Origin: Reticulitermes speratus
Taxonomy: Eukaryota > Arthropoda > Insecta > Blattodea > Rhinotermitidae
Direction of reading: 5' to 3'
DNA length: 64,000 nt
Assembly (NCBI GenBank): GCA_021186555.1
Contig: JAJKFL010000004.1
Span: 14,775,807 to 14,839,806, forward strand
The notes beneath the pieces were generated by a model. It made no database searches and was not told where the DNA came from. It saw only the letters and a program-made list of their open reading frames with translations. This document shows, piece by piece, positions 49,349-59,830 of this stretch; the stretch's first letter is position 1; every line of letters starts with the position of its first letter. The position numbers were made by a program, and so were the translations under genes.

Positions 49349-49617
49349 AGCCGATCCCAGTGGCCATGCGGTCTAAGGCGTGGGTCTTCGGCCGCTCGCT
49401 TACTAGGATCGTGGGTTCGAATCCCACCTGGGGCATGGATGTCTGTCTCTTGTGAATGTTGTGTGTTGTCAGGTAGATGTCTCTGCGACAAGCTGGTCCC
49501 TCGTCCAGAGGAGTCCTACCGACTGTGGTGTGTCTCAAATGTGTGAGACCATGAAACCTCGACGAAACGAGGAGGTCCTGGCCCATATAAGGCTATCGAG
49601 CCACAGAAGAAAAAAAA
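49349..49617 (+). mobile_element. SINE family 1, tRNA-Leu-like head, whole copy
   Basis: 269 bp, flanked by a perfect 13-bp duplication TATATGCTTTTAG (49336-49348 and 49618-49630). The head resembles tRNA-Leu: GGCCATGCGGTCTAAGGCG (box A) and GTGGGTTCGAATCCCAC (box B). The body follows with CAAGCTGGTCCCTCGTCCAG, and an A-rich tail ends it. Mobilised by a LINE in trans. Confidence 0.92.
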
Positions 49618-49807
49618 TATATGCTTTTAGTAATACTTTTAGTATTCTATGCTGCGACAACCAAAGTCTGAAGTGATTCAGTTTTAATAACATAAAGGAA
49701 GAAGAACCAATTACTACAACAGTGAAGTGCAGTGATGGTAACTTTGCAAGAGTTATGTATTGTGAAAGTGAGCCTGATGCATTAGGACTGTGAACTTTCG
49801 ACGGCAA

Positions 49808-49847
49808 ACCCTGAGGATGGCACAAAAGTGCTGTTACATATGTAGGT
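49808..49847 (+). ncRNA. Hammerhead-like motif, decayed
   Basis: Helix I ACC/GGT, core CTGAGGA, stem GGCAC/GTGCT, then GTTAC where GAAAC is expected. The core loss makes cleavage unlikely. Confidence 0.4.
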
Positions 49848-49883
49848 ACTGAAATCATAAAACCGGTGTAGTGCATTCGTTGG

Positions 49884-50163
49884 TACGTAATTATTAACTA
49901 AAATCTGATATATTTACAGACTTCCATCTCACTAACTCCCCTACATTTGGTGTGACATATACAAACAAAAACCATCCGATCAACAAAGAATACGTAACCG
50001 ACACCTACGACTCTAATTTCTTTATTAAAATGATCACTAGAACATAATAAAATCTAATAACATTCATCCAGCAATTTTGCCCATTGGTTTTAAGTAATTT
50101 AACATCAAAATACACATCTGGCCAAAAATCGCAAAAACTCTATAACCGTCAATCAGCTAGTGA
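49884..50163. other. Intron 2 sequence without recognised content
   Basis: No match recognised. Confidence 0.3.
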
Positions 50164-50349
50164 TTGGCCAACACAATTTTATCAATGTAATAATTTTGAA
50201 CTTGCAGGATCCCACAGAGTAAAATCAGAATGATGAATTTATGTATATCATATTTTACTTTCTTTTAAATATTGTATGATAGCCCTATGATGATCAAAAG
50301 TGACTGAAACATGTAGCTACTTTTTGAATAATATAGTTGTGTTGGCCAG
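50164..50349. mobile_element. Short Penelope-like element
   Basis: Ends TTGGCCAACACAA and its near inverse complement TTGTGTTGGCCA, about 186 bp apart. A weak hammerhead-like motif (TGATGATCA, TGAAACATGTAGC) lies at 50283-50318. No target duplication read. Confidence 0.5.
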
Positions 50350-50497
50350 ACTATTTAAAGATTTGTTATTGGACATTTTAGGAAATGTAAAGGGTTAACT
50401 CTAAAACTGACAATTTACAAAGTTTCCTCTAAGATCTTGTATTCACATTCTCCTGGCTTCAGGAATCACACTGCTAGTGTCCTGTCTTCATACATAC

Positions 50498-50706
50498 CAA
50501 AACTGGCAGACTTGAGTTGATTTTGTCAGCAATGTTGAGCTGCTTGCCAGTTGAACTGAAGATGTAGATAACATCTAATGTACTGGTGGCACAAAGCCGA
50601 CACAATTGACCTGGGTGTTCTAAAGCAGCACATTTATCCTCACCAGTAAAACCATCCAGATTACTATCAGTATCTGACTCTGTTTTAATGATAGTTTCAC
50701 AATTAT
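50498..50706 (-). CDS. ZAD first-half exon of the THAP-ZAD-C2H2 gene
   Basis: 209 nt on the minus strand. Acceptor TTGTTCTTTCAG (AG at 50708-50707); donor GTATGT directly after TTG (GT at 50497-50496). It encodes NCETIIKTESDTDSNLDGFT, GEDKCAALEHPGQ, LCRLCATSTLDVIYIFSSTG, then KQLNIADKINSSLPVL. This is the N-terminal half of a ZAD: CxxC zinc pair with the conserved Arg (CRLC), the DVIYIFS strand and the ADKI..LPV helix. The acidic IKTESD lead is a common linker in insect zinc-finger proteins, with a possible SUMO-type IKTE site. Its two leading bases complete a GAT codon with the single base left by the THAP exon, and it ends in phase 0, as the next exon requires. Confidence 0.92.
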
Positions 50707-50710
50707 CTGA

Positions 50711-51560
50711 AAGAACAATACATCAATTACAAGATAACGTTAAATTCAGTAATGCCTGATCAAGATATATAAAATAAACACACAAACGGACGAAGGCAGA
50801 TATTAGTTGACTATGGCGGCAGTAATGAATTCTTTAAGATGTACAAAAGGAAAAACCAAAAGAGAAAGAATGAGAAATGGGGAGGGAGGAAATTAGTGAG
50901 AATTTAAAGATAAATATGTTGGAACATTAATAATTACCAGAATAAGACAGTGTAAAGACCTTTCAGGAATGAAGAAAGACAGAACCCCAATGAAGGTTTT
51001 GAACATGAAACTGAAAGAAAAACATCCAAAAGGACATAATATCAAGATAGGGATAAAAAAGAAAGCTGTTATACAGAATAATGGAAGAAGGCAGGAAGAA
51101 ATTGAGAAGGGGCAATGGGATGACAGGCACAAGTAGAGAGGCTTATTTCCTAGATGGTTCACATAAAGTGGGTATGTCACAAGCGCAACATTAGTGATCA
51201 CATTTGCACAATCTGGTGTTCATCACGAAAATACATTCAGCTGCTTCTAGCTAATTCTATGTACAACCACTTCAAACTTGTCAATTCATGCATGCAAGGT
51301 ACCAAATATAACAACAGAGCAAGTAAATTCAAATTCTGAAGATGATACTACAGTCTACTGTTTGTTCCCTTCAGTCTTACTTAATATCTTCTCATCAACT
51401 GAGAAGCTTTCCATTTTTTGCATGCACATTAATTATAATCTTCGTAAGTACAGAATCACTTAAATCTATTTCATTTTTTTCCTTCATTCAAAAATTAAAC
51501 TAATAAAGTATTGTTGTTTGCATTCAAATCAGAGACAATAAATAACATAATTTGGTACAA
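50711..51560. other. Intron 1 sequence without recognised content
   Basis: Includes a purine-rich GAAAGAATGAGAAATGGGG stretch at about 50860. No coding recognised. Confidence 0.3.
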
Positions 51561-51561
51561 G

Positions 51562-51835
51562 TAAAGTAAAGTTTTACCTGTCCACGCCATGAAGGCATAT
51601 AGGAGGAGTAGAGGTATAGCTCCACTCATTCTTAACCTCGGCACTAGATGGAGGTGAGCGGTTAACTTCATGTCCCCGTCACTTTACCAGTACCCATTGA
51701 ATAGGAGGCTGGGTGGGCCCAGAGCCGGTGTGGACGTTTTGGAGAAGAGATAAATCTCCTGCCCCTACTGGGATTCGAATCCCGAACCGTCCAGCCCATA
51801 GCCTAATATCTGTACTGACCCTATGCTACTTTGGC
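51562..51835 (-). mobile_element. SINE family 2, best copy
   Basis: On the minus strand a tRNA-like head near 51800 reads GGACGGTTCGGGATTCGAAT (box B). The body follows with CAGGAGATTTATCTC and GGCCCACCCAGCCTCC, ending in a T-rich AGTAAAGTAAAG (plus-strand view). Four copies in the window share this body. Confidence 0.8.
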
Positions 51836-53461
51836 ACCTAATATAATTTTGACTCCCCCTATAATTATGGTAAGCCACTATGATTTTTGTATTCCTCAAC
51901 CAAAATTCAGCTAGGTGAATACACATCCTCTTATAAGCACACATACTGCTGTCAGGCAAGGCCCTGGAAATTTACAAATTACTGTAACAAGGCTGAGGAA
52001 TTATGGAATGTGTATGTCAGCAGAATAAAGTAAGAGAAAGACAGCTGTTTCTACGTATACAGAGCCAAACACACAACACAGGAACTACGTCTACAAGATA
52101 AGGCTGCTGTTTGTTTGTTTGTTTGATTCTTTCTTTCTTTCTTTGTAACAAAGCTAAAATAATGCGTAAAATTGCATAACACCGTCAGAATTTAGCACTA
52201 ACTCATTCATTAGCTTCATCATCATCATGACAGAGTATCTGTCACAGGAATTTTGTAATATTATGACATGTCACTATGGCTGTTGTGTAACAGGTGGGAT
52301 CTTGTCCTTGTTATAACCAGTTGTGTGCATGTGGCTTGGCAATAATTTGCTACTAAGGCTCTGAACCTTTGTAAGTGAATTAGTGAAAGATGATAGTTTA
52401 TCATGGAAAGACACAATGGTTCACCCCAGGAAACATTACTGTACATACTGTAATATAGCACATATACAGAAAATATAACTTTCATTCAATGGTGACAGAC
52501 AGACTCATTCTCAGTTCCTTAATTAATCAAACCCCCATAAGTATTTACAGCCTTACCATGTGGTAGAATTCTAGCTCAAGAGTTTGGGAGTGACCAGTAT
52601 CATTGAACAGCCAGTGCTCTCAATCCACCCTCTTTTTCCCATATACTAAACACATGGTAACCAGCAGTATGACTTTATATCTCCCCCGCTTGCTGTACAT
52701 CACAGACATTTTTGTTGTGTTTGATGTTTTCTATACATCTCAACCTGAAGAACACCTAAATGACCTAACCAAATTTTCCTTAACACAAATGCAGTTCCTA
52801 GTTTTATGATTGTGAAAAAGTTCCCAGGACTGACAACTCTCATATAATTTATGAAGTATGAGGTTTGAATTAACTTGAAATAATCAGGGAGCACTGTGGC
52901 ATTCGATAGCATCAGAAAATATAACAGGCAGTAATATGGACAATCTCGTACACTGCTGAACTGAGCATTGCAGTAGTTATGGTATGCATCATAAGATGCA
53001 GGCCTCCTATATGAAAAAGTTACCATGCTCAGGTCAACGATGAAATAAACATCTGGTACATCACATACACCTTCAGAAAATATTTCTGTGTTGTTACAGA
53101 TAAAAAGGAGGAGGAGAAGGAGGCAGAGAAATAATTTCAGACATTTACACAATAAGGTAATTAACTTATCGCTTTACATATTATGTATATATTATACACT
53201 GTACTTTAATCAGCACGTACCTCAGTTTTCATTTAATGCTTGTGAGTAAACAGAGTAAAGTGCCACAATGACTGTGAATCGCAAACTTAACTAAAATTAA
53301 CCCTGTGGTCCAATTTCTTTTACCCCATTTAGTACAGGAGGCAACAATTCATTTCAAAATAGCTGAAAATAGCTGCTAAAATTTATCTGGACTGAAAGTG
53401 GTGTACGATAGGAACAAAAAAAAATAAAAAAAAACACCATACCAAAGCTAGGGCAAACAGT
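51836..53461. other. Intron 1 sequence without recognised content
   Basis: Holds a short GTTT then TTTC microsatellite at 52109-52145. A 150-codon minus-strand frame at 52700-53152 has no recognisable domain or codon pattern and is probably chance. Confidence 0.35.
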
Positions 53462-53463
53462 TA

Positions 53464-55877
53464 CGGTATAATCCCGATTTAGGTTTTCTCGATTCAAGGT
53501 TTTCCCACATTGTAGGTTCATTCCTTGTGGTCCCAGCCAAAATCTCTTATAAGTAATGTTAAAATTTTCTTGATTTAAGGTTTCTCAATTTCAGTTTCTT
53601 CCCCATTTAAGGGATGAAAATTCGGTCCCTACACCATTTTAGAACCTCGATTTAAGGTTTGTGTTTACAACTTGCTTGGGCTGGGTAATAATGCCACAAT
53701 TATGCACACTGGAAGTGAAGTTATGTCAAAATCAATTGCAAACTACCACAGAAGAGTACTATCGATGCTAGAAAGTTGACATGCGTGTCATCAGTAAAAA
53801 CTCACGTGGCAGGAGGCTTTTACATCTAAGCAAGTTTGTAATGCAACACTTATTGATTGACTATGAATTGTGGATGTAAGCTACCTTCTGACTAACTGAG
53901 TGCACTACTGTTGTCTATAGTGAGATGTACACACTACGCAAACTGCTTACGGCAGATGTCAGTACCATGCAACTATTTTCTGGAAAATCCCATCCACTTG
54001 CTGTGATGTCTTGCATTTGTTGCTGAGTAGCGTCGTAAAGTGTTTCAAACATGGGCATGATGAAATGAAAAGACTTCAAATTCCAATTACTGATAATTGA
54101 AGATGTGGAGGCAAATCCGAACATAATTTGCATGGAAATGGCAAAACATTTTGGACTAGTACCATCTTCAATGAGAAATATAATCCTCATGAAACATAAA
54201 ATAAAGGAAGCAGGAATGAAATGTGAAAAAAAACCAGAGAAATGTGAAGGTTGGGGTCAATGATGGTTTGAAAACTGTACTGTTTGAATGGTTCCAACAG
54301 AAGGGAGCTAACAACATCCTGATTTACGAACCTATCTTACGTGCAAAGGCTACAGAGGTTGCAGCCAAAATGGTTATTTCTGGCTTCAAAGCATCAAATG
54401 GCTGGTCACATCTTTAAAAAAAGACTAATATCAGTTACAGAAAAGTGAATGGTGAAAGTGGTGATGTTAACGAAGAAAATGTACACCACTGGATTAAGGA
54501 GTCCCTCCCAGAAATGATCCTTGGGTATGAACCCAGACACATTTTTAACAAAGTTGAAACTGCCCTCTTTTACTCACTGATGCCAGGCAAGACCTTCAAA
54601 CTGAAAGGTGAAACCTGTGCAGGAGGTTCTAAATCCTAAGAATGGTTAACAATACTGCCTTGCTGCACTGCCAACATGACTGAAAAATTAAAGCAGCTGA
54701 TAATTGCAAAGTTTGCAAAAGCAAGGTGTTTAAAAAAGGCTGACACTTTTTGTTGGCATTACAGTAGTAATCTAAATGCATGGATGACATTTGGCATATT
54801 CACACAGTTTCTGAGGCAGTTAGATGCAAAATGGGTGCTGCGAACAGGAAGGTGTTACTTTTTACATACAAATGTCCATGAGTGTGACAGTGATATTTTT
54901 TCCCCCCAGACTGTACCAACATGTTGCAGCACCTTGATCTTGGAGTCATTCATTTGCTGAAAGCAAAATACAGGAAAGTTCTTGTGTGCAAGGCAATTGC
55001 TGCCACTAAGAATAAAACTGAGCTGAAACTAAACATTCTACAGGTAATGCACATGGTAGTTGATGCGTGAAACTCATTGATCTCTGCAACAATAAGAAAT
55101 TGCTTCAGGAAAGCAGGATTCCCTAGTCACAAAGACTCTGAGGAAGGAAATGAGGAGGTTGGAATGGAAGACTGGAGGAAGCCAATTTCAAACCCAGTAA
55201 TTAAGTTCTCAGATTTTGTGAATGCAGATGAAATTGGTATGACAACAGCCACAAGGGCCATAAAGAAACTCTGTCAGTCAATGAAAAGTGTAAACAGTCA
55301 AGCAAGTGGCAACAGTGATGTATAGGCAGATGTGGAACCCCCAGTTTTGAAGTTGTCAGAAGATATTGTGCTTGTACAAGCTTTATGATGCCAGTTTGGG
55401 CAGACGTGAACCTTTGGAGAGACAGCTGCTGTTCATTCATCAGACTTCACCAACAAAGCAGCATCACTCTGTGATTATTTTGAAAAGTAACATTCCACGT
55501 ATACATGCTTGCAACTCCTATTGTATTCACACTTTATTCTGTAGTGCTGGACATTCTCAATGGAGTCATGTTCTGTAACACCTACATGTTATTCTCTTTC
55601 CAGATTTCCTGACAGTAGAATAGACTCACAGAATGTCTTGTGCAGTGAACCCATCATTTTAGTTCATTTCTTAAAGTTTTTTCTTTCATATAAAACATAA
55701 ATATACAACAGATTGAAGAGAAACATTATTAAATAGATTTAGGGTGAATATAGTGTTTTAGTAACTACAGCAGTAATTTTCTGTTTGATTTTGATACAAC
55801 CCTGTTTTAAGCTTTTTCTCCATTTAAGGTGCAAAAACCTTGTCCCCCCAGGAAAACCTATAACAGGGGTTCTACTG
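53464..55877 (+). mobile_element. Old Tigger/pogo element with decayed transposase
   Basis: Left end CGGTATAATCCCGATTTAGG and inverted right end CAGTAGAACCCCTGTTATAG, with TA outside both (53462-53463 and 55878-55879). Plus-strand frames give, in order, LKTVLFEWFQQKGANNI and ISGFKASNGW (CENP-B HTH), VHHWIKESLPEMILGYEPRH and VETALFYSLMPGKTFKLKGE (first Asp box, with Asp replaced), AWMTFGIFTQFLRQLDAK, then ISATIRNCFRKAGFPSHKDS. At least five stops or frame changes. The ends are far more diverged than those at 27555, so this copy is older and of another lineage. Confidence 0.82.
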
Positions 55878-55898
55878 TATTTAGAGGGACCCCTGTAA

Positions 55899-56200
55899 TG
55901 GTAAAGTAAAAGCGAAGTTGTCTCTGAACATGCCATGAAGGCATATGAGTTAGTGTATGTACAGCCCCAATCATTCTTCACCTCAGCACTACATGATGAT
56001 GAGTGGTCAGGGTCACACACTAGCCACTTTACACCTTGGGAAAAAGCCACCGGTATCCACTGAATAGGAGACTAGGTGGGCCCCAGACCCAGTATGAATA
56101 TTTTCAAGAGCTAAATCTCTTTCCATGCTGTGAATCAAATGATGACTCCTCAGACTAGCCTGCAGCCTAGTCACTACAAAAACTATGTTATCCCTGCTCC
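55899..56200 (-). mobile_element. SINE family 2, diverged copy
   Basis: Shares GCCATGAAGGCATATG, CTGAATAGGAGACTAGGTGG and CAAGAGCTAAATCTC with the copy at 51562. The head near 56150 is decayed. Confidence 0.7.
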
Positions 56201-56288
56201 CACTATCGTAACAGATGTGTCTGAAAGATTCATCTCTCACTCATCTCCTGCTCACCCAAAACTGAAATATGAAAAGGCTTGTGTTTAC

Positions 56289-56509
56289 CTGTAAAAACTG
56301 GTTCATGATCTTGTGTTCTGAACATACAGCTTTTGTCAAATGAAGGCTGCACAACTGGAAGCACGGTTGGTATAGTGTCTTCTTTTAATTTGCTACTAAA
56401 TGAGTTCATGAACTGTTCCTCAACAAAATGGTCAGAACATACTGTAAGGTTGAGTTCCATACTGTCTATCAGATCTTGACGTTTACAAAGAGCAAGCCAC
56501 TGATGTCGC
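56289..56509 (-). CDS. THAP-domain second-half exon of the THAP-ZAD-C2H2 gene
   Basis: 221 nt on the minus strand. Acceptor CTTTTTTTTTAAAG (AG at 56511-56510); donor ACAG before GTAAAC (GT at 56288-56287). It encodes RHQWLALCKRQDLIDSMEL, NLTVCSDHFVEEQFMNSF, SSKLKEDTIPTVLPVVQP and a linker to DHEPVFT. This is the C-terminal part of a THAP zinc finger (C2CH): the CxxH pair in VCSDHF, the conserved Trp in QWLAL, and the closing TIPTVLP, equivalent to AVPTxF. The first Cys pair must lie in an upstream exon, which I did not find in 56510-64000. It starts with one base completing a codon and ends with one base (G) that joins AT of the ZAD exon. Probable DNA-binding module at the protein's N-terminus. 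Confidence 0.88.
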
Positions 56510-56723
56510 CTTTAAAAAAAAAGTCCGGCATCAATAAGTTAGAATTTTAATTAAAAAATAAGTACATGAAGTGAGGAAATATGTATCACGATTTTAACAT
56601 GCAAGCCATGCTATGTACATATTAATTGGAATAAAGACTAGTTTAGGTAAGATCTAACCCTATCTTTGTTGAATAACCAAATTCTGTAACTGAATCATAA
56701 TCAATATAGGGACTATAATTTTA

Positions 56724-56975
56724 CCATGGCACAAGAGCCCCTAATGGGCCAGGGCCTCTTAATTATTGAGGCTTCACAATCACACTCAGAGACACTACAC
56801 TCGGTACGACTCCTCTGGGCGAGTGATCAGCCCGACACAGGGACCTCTACCTGACAACACACAACACTCACAAGAGACAGACATCCATGCCCCCAGCGGG
56901 ATTTGAACCCACACTCCCAGCCAGCGAGCGGCTGCAGACCTATGCCTTAAGACCACGCAGCCACTGGAATCAGCT
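56724..56975 (-). mobile_element. SINE family 1, old copy
   Basis: Minus strand: a tRNA-like head GTGGCTGCGTGGTCTTAAGG and TGTGGGTTCAAATCCC, then the family body GATGTCTGTCTCTTGTGAG. More substitutions than the copies at 49349 and 59831. Confidence 0.85.
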
Positions 56976-57132
56976 AGGGAATATAACATCCAACTTAAAT
57001 TAGATTTCTGTCAGATTACCAGTGCCAGTGCACATATACTTTTATATAACAATAAAAATGCATGTCTAACATTAAATCAAGTAAAAATTTTCTCACATAA
57101 CTATCTATGGTCATAAGCACAAAATCATAGGT

Positions 57133-57356
57133 ACGCCAAGTTCTTGTTTTGCACCGTAGTTGCGTTCCTGAAAAAGTGAGCATAAATGAAGAAGGCATAA
57201 ATCAAAATTGATAGTCCCATAAGAAAAACAAAGGCTTCAATAAAAGTAAATAAACCAGCCAAAGGACGTTAAACCGAAAATTAGAGAGCACAAATTAAGA
57301 AGTGGTGTTAATTGGCATGGGGCATTAAAGCAAAAAGATGTAAAACAAGGCCTTAT
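57133..57356. mobile_element. Pogo-type MITE family B, short copy
   Basis: Left part AGTTCTTGTTTTGCACC then GTTGCGTTCCTGAAAAA; inverted right part AAGGCCTTGTTTTACATC. Shares TTAAACCGAAAATTA with the copy at 47618. About 224 bp. Confidence 0.55.
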
Positions 57357-57414
57357 TATATATGTAAAATAATGAAGATTAGATACACAGTGGGTCAGAG
57401 TGAAACATATACTT

Positions 57415-57655
57415 AGGGTTCCCCATAAGTCTGGAACCATATGGAAAAATTATGAAACTGGCTTGTATTCACAGAATGTATTCATTGTGCCCATCATTAT
57501 TCTTAATACACAAATGCAGACAGAGTATACAGTCAGCTATCACACAGTGAATGGCGTTAACGATGAAGGTGTTACATGAGTTGATGATGCGCTCTTGCAA
57601 ATGTGCAACACTTTGAATTTTCTCTGTGTAGACCATCACCTTTAATTCATATATA
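57415..57655 (-). pseudogene. Mariner-like transposase C-terminus
   Basis: Minus strand: LKVMVYTEKIQSVAHLQERI then INSCNTFIVN, then HCVIADCILCLHLC, the C-terminal phrase of insect mariner-like transposases (VAHLKQRIINAC type). The Tigger copy starting at 57656 interrupts its upstream side. Confidence 0.6.
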
Positions 57656-58993
57656 CAGTAAAACCTTGATGCATCGTTTTTCAGGGTATGGAAAAAAAAC
57701 GATACACAGGGGAAAACAATACTACCGGGAAACCATTAAAAATTATAGATAAGAACAATTTAATGATTATTATTACTTCTTGCTGAAAAAATCTTTGACT
57801 GACATTTGTTTTGTGCAAACTTTACGCATCAATTCAAAGTACGATTTTTTAAGGCCTAGAAAACTTTCACGATCACTGTCACTCGTGCTGTGCGCATAAA
57901 AGAAAGATTTTACTTTCATCAGCGCTTCATGCGTCTCGGCAAAGTTCGGCACAACTTCGGGTTCGCCATCTTCTTTTTCTCCTCCTTCCCCCTCCACACT
58001 CCCGGACGCCACGAGGCTCTCGCACAGCTCCTGCACTGTTTCTACACCACTGGTTGCCACGTGACTGTCCACAGAGACGTAGTCCTCGAATATATCTTTG
58101 TTTATGCTACTGAACTTTTCCCGTCTTGGCGGAAATCGTCTTCATCGTTAGTCAATACGACGTCACTATCGCCTGAAGATTGTCCCTGCACGTAACCAGC
58201 TTTCCGAAAACAATTTTCGATTGTCTGCTGGATTACTTCTTGCAAGGCTGCCACAGTGTAGTGCAAAGCTTCCAACATGTTTATCTTCTTTTTCGTATCT
58301 TTGCCTGCATGCATTAAGCAAACAGCTGTTTGCACAAGGCGTTTTCTATAAAGCTGCTTATAACATTTTATTACCCCTAAATCAAGGGGCTGGAGCACAC
58401 TTGTACAACTTGCCGGGTACCGTTATGACTTTTACATTTCTTAGAAACGATGTATACTTTGAATGTGCGGCACAATTGTCCACGAGGAGGAGAATGTTCC
58501 TGTTTTGCACACCCATACTTGTGTCTAATGAACACAGAAATGAAGAAAAAATGTCTGTGGTCATCCACGCTTTATTGTTCGCGTGGTATTTGGAGGGTAA
58601 TTTTTTTATAATCTTTAAACATCACAGTTTCAGGGATTTTCCAATAACAATCGGCACTTGTTTGTCACTTCCATCACTGTTAACACAAAATAAAACAGTA
58701 ACTTTTCTCGAGTCTTTCGAAGATCTTGTATTCTCAATCTCGTGGAAAACCAAAATGGTAGAAATTAAGGCAATTTTCTCATTCTGGTATTTGGTTCAAC
58801 ACGCAGCAGGCAATCCAGGCGGCACTAAGACAGCAATACATGCGCGCCCAGCGCACTAAATCATCGTTTCACATTTAAAAAAAAACTATCCCTGTGGGAA
58901 AATGTTGCGTCAGGATCGTGATTTTTCAATGATCGATGCGATAAAACGACAGTTCGAGGACCAATTAAGGCGGGAAAAAATAGTGTTATTTAC

Positions 58994-59526
58994 TTTAAAA
59001 TTGAAATTAAAACCAACTTGATGCACCTTCACTATTAAAAATTTTAATAGTAGATTAGTTAACTCTTAATTAACCCAACATGTTTCGGTAAGGTACCTTA
59101 CCATCTTCAGGGGTTTACTACATTTAGTTGCGTAGACCATATGTTAAACATACACAAGACATGATCCCACAAGGTCTCGTCGCATATAAAGTTTTCACAA
59201 ATCACTAAAAATCGTTTTAAAAAACTCGTTTAAAGAACTCTTAAAAACTCTTAAAAACAGTCAACACCTGCAATAGTTCCACCTTTGCAAAACTTATAGC
59301 ACTGTTGTTGCACAATATTTTGTCATAATCACCCACGCGTCCTGCATTTTCTATTGGAGTATGTCACGTAGAGAAGCTATGTAGTGTATCTTCCACTGTA
59401 GATCTGCTATGATCTGATATTATGTCTGCGCGTTATTATTGGCTTTTTGTTATTTTCATATGCAAAACCATGCATCAAGTTCGTTTTAATTTCAATTTTA
59501 ATTTATACAAGATGCAAGGTGAATAC
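58994..59526. mobile_element. 533-bp Penelope-like element with 12-bp target duplication
   Basis: AGTGTTATTTAC flanks it exactly (58982-58993 and 59527-59538). Near its ends are 28-bp inverted repeats (AAAATTGAAATTAAAAC then AACTTGATGC) with one mismatch. The related Tigger copy at 29670-29700 shows this site uninterrupted (ATAGTGTTATTTATATGGGG). Hammerhead-like motif near the left end. Confidence 0.85.
59072..59115 (-). ncRNA. Hammerhead-ribozyme-like motif, best preserved
   Basis: Minus strand: helix I AACCC/GGGTT, core CTGAAGA, U, stem GGTAAG/CTTACC, GAAAC, ATGTT. Helix III AC/GU; cleavage would follow GUU. All core positions match the hammerhead consensus apart from the extra U. Confidence 0.55.
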
Positions 59527-59627
59527 AGTGTTATTTACGTATATGGGGCTAGTTCCAGGACCAAATAAGGCAGACAATATATGCGGGAAAACGAAGGTAA
59601 CAGGAACGATGCAACAAGGTTTCACTG

Positions 59628-59818
59628 TAATTCTTTTAGAGTTCCTAGATTTCTGTGTTTCTCCACGTGCTTGCTAGGTTATCATAACCAGTTTTTCATA
59701 GTGCAAAAAGTAATCAGTGTTTGACACTCTTTTTTCTCCTTCAAAACCATTTAATGCAGAGCCTGACAAATCCCAGGTGTCAGACTGCCAGAGCACCTAC
59801 AAATTTTGTTGAGGTAGT
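59628..59818. other. Unassigned sequence
   Basis: Right flank of the Tigger copy. Probably continues the mariner-like remnant, but no clear frame. Confidence 0.3.
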
Positions 59819-59830
59819 AAGTATATTCAG

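Larger units (their letters stand above)
49120..49883. mobile_element. Penelope-like inverted element holding a SINE
   Basis: Ends ACCAACGAATGC and its inverse complement. Near each end is a hammerhead-like motif, on the minus strand at left and the plus strand at right, so the arms are inverted. Removing the 269-bp SINE and one 13-bp duplication leaves about 480 bp. No clear target duplication was found. Confidence 0.55.
57656..59627 (-). mobile_element. Internally deleted Tigger copy with nested insertion
   Basis: Same family as the element at 27555. Left end CAGTAAAACCTTGATGCATC; inverted right end CAGTGAAACCTTGTTGCATC; TA outside both. The transposase part 57773-58700 covers the second half of the catalytic domain (VDNCAAHSKYTSFL, LQPLDLGVIKCYK) and the C-terminus, with at least two frame changes. 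The N-terminal half is replaced by about 110 bp of unrelated sequence (58700-58800). Without the 533-bp nested element it would be about 1.43 kb. Confidence 0.88.

Noticed and set aside
49349-49440. Functional tRNA-Leu gene
   Set aside because: The head has boxes A and B but mismatched acceptor arms and continues into a SINE body with A-tail and target duplications; the same holds for the copy at 59831.
52700-53152. 150-codon minus-strand frame as a gene
   Set aside because: Composition looks like chance AT-rich coding, with no domain, no repeat match and no splice context.
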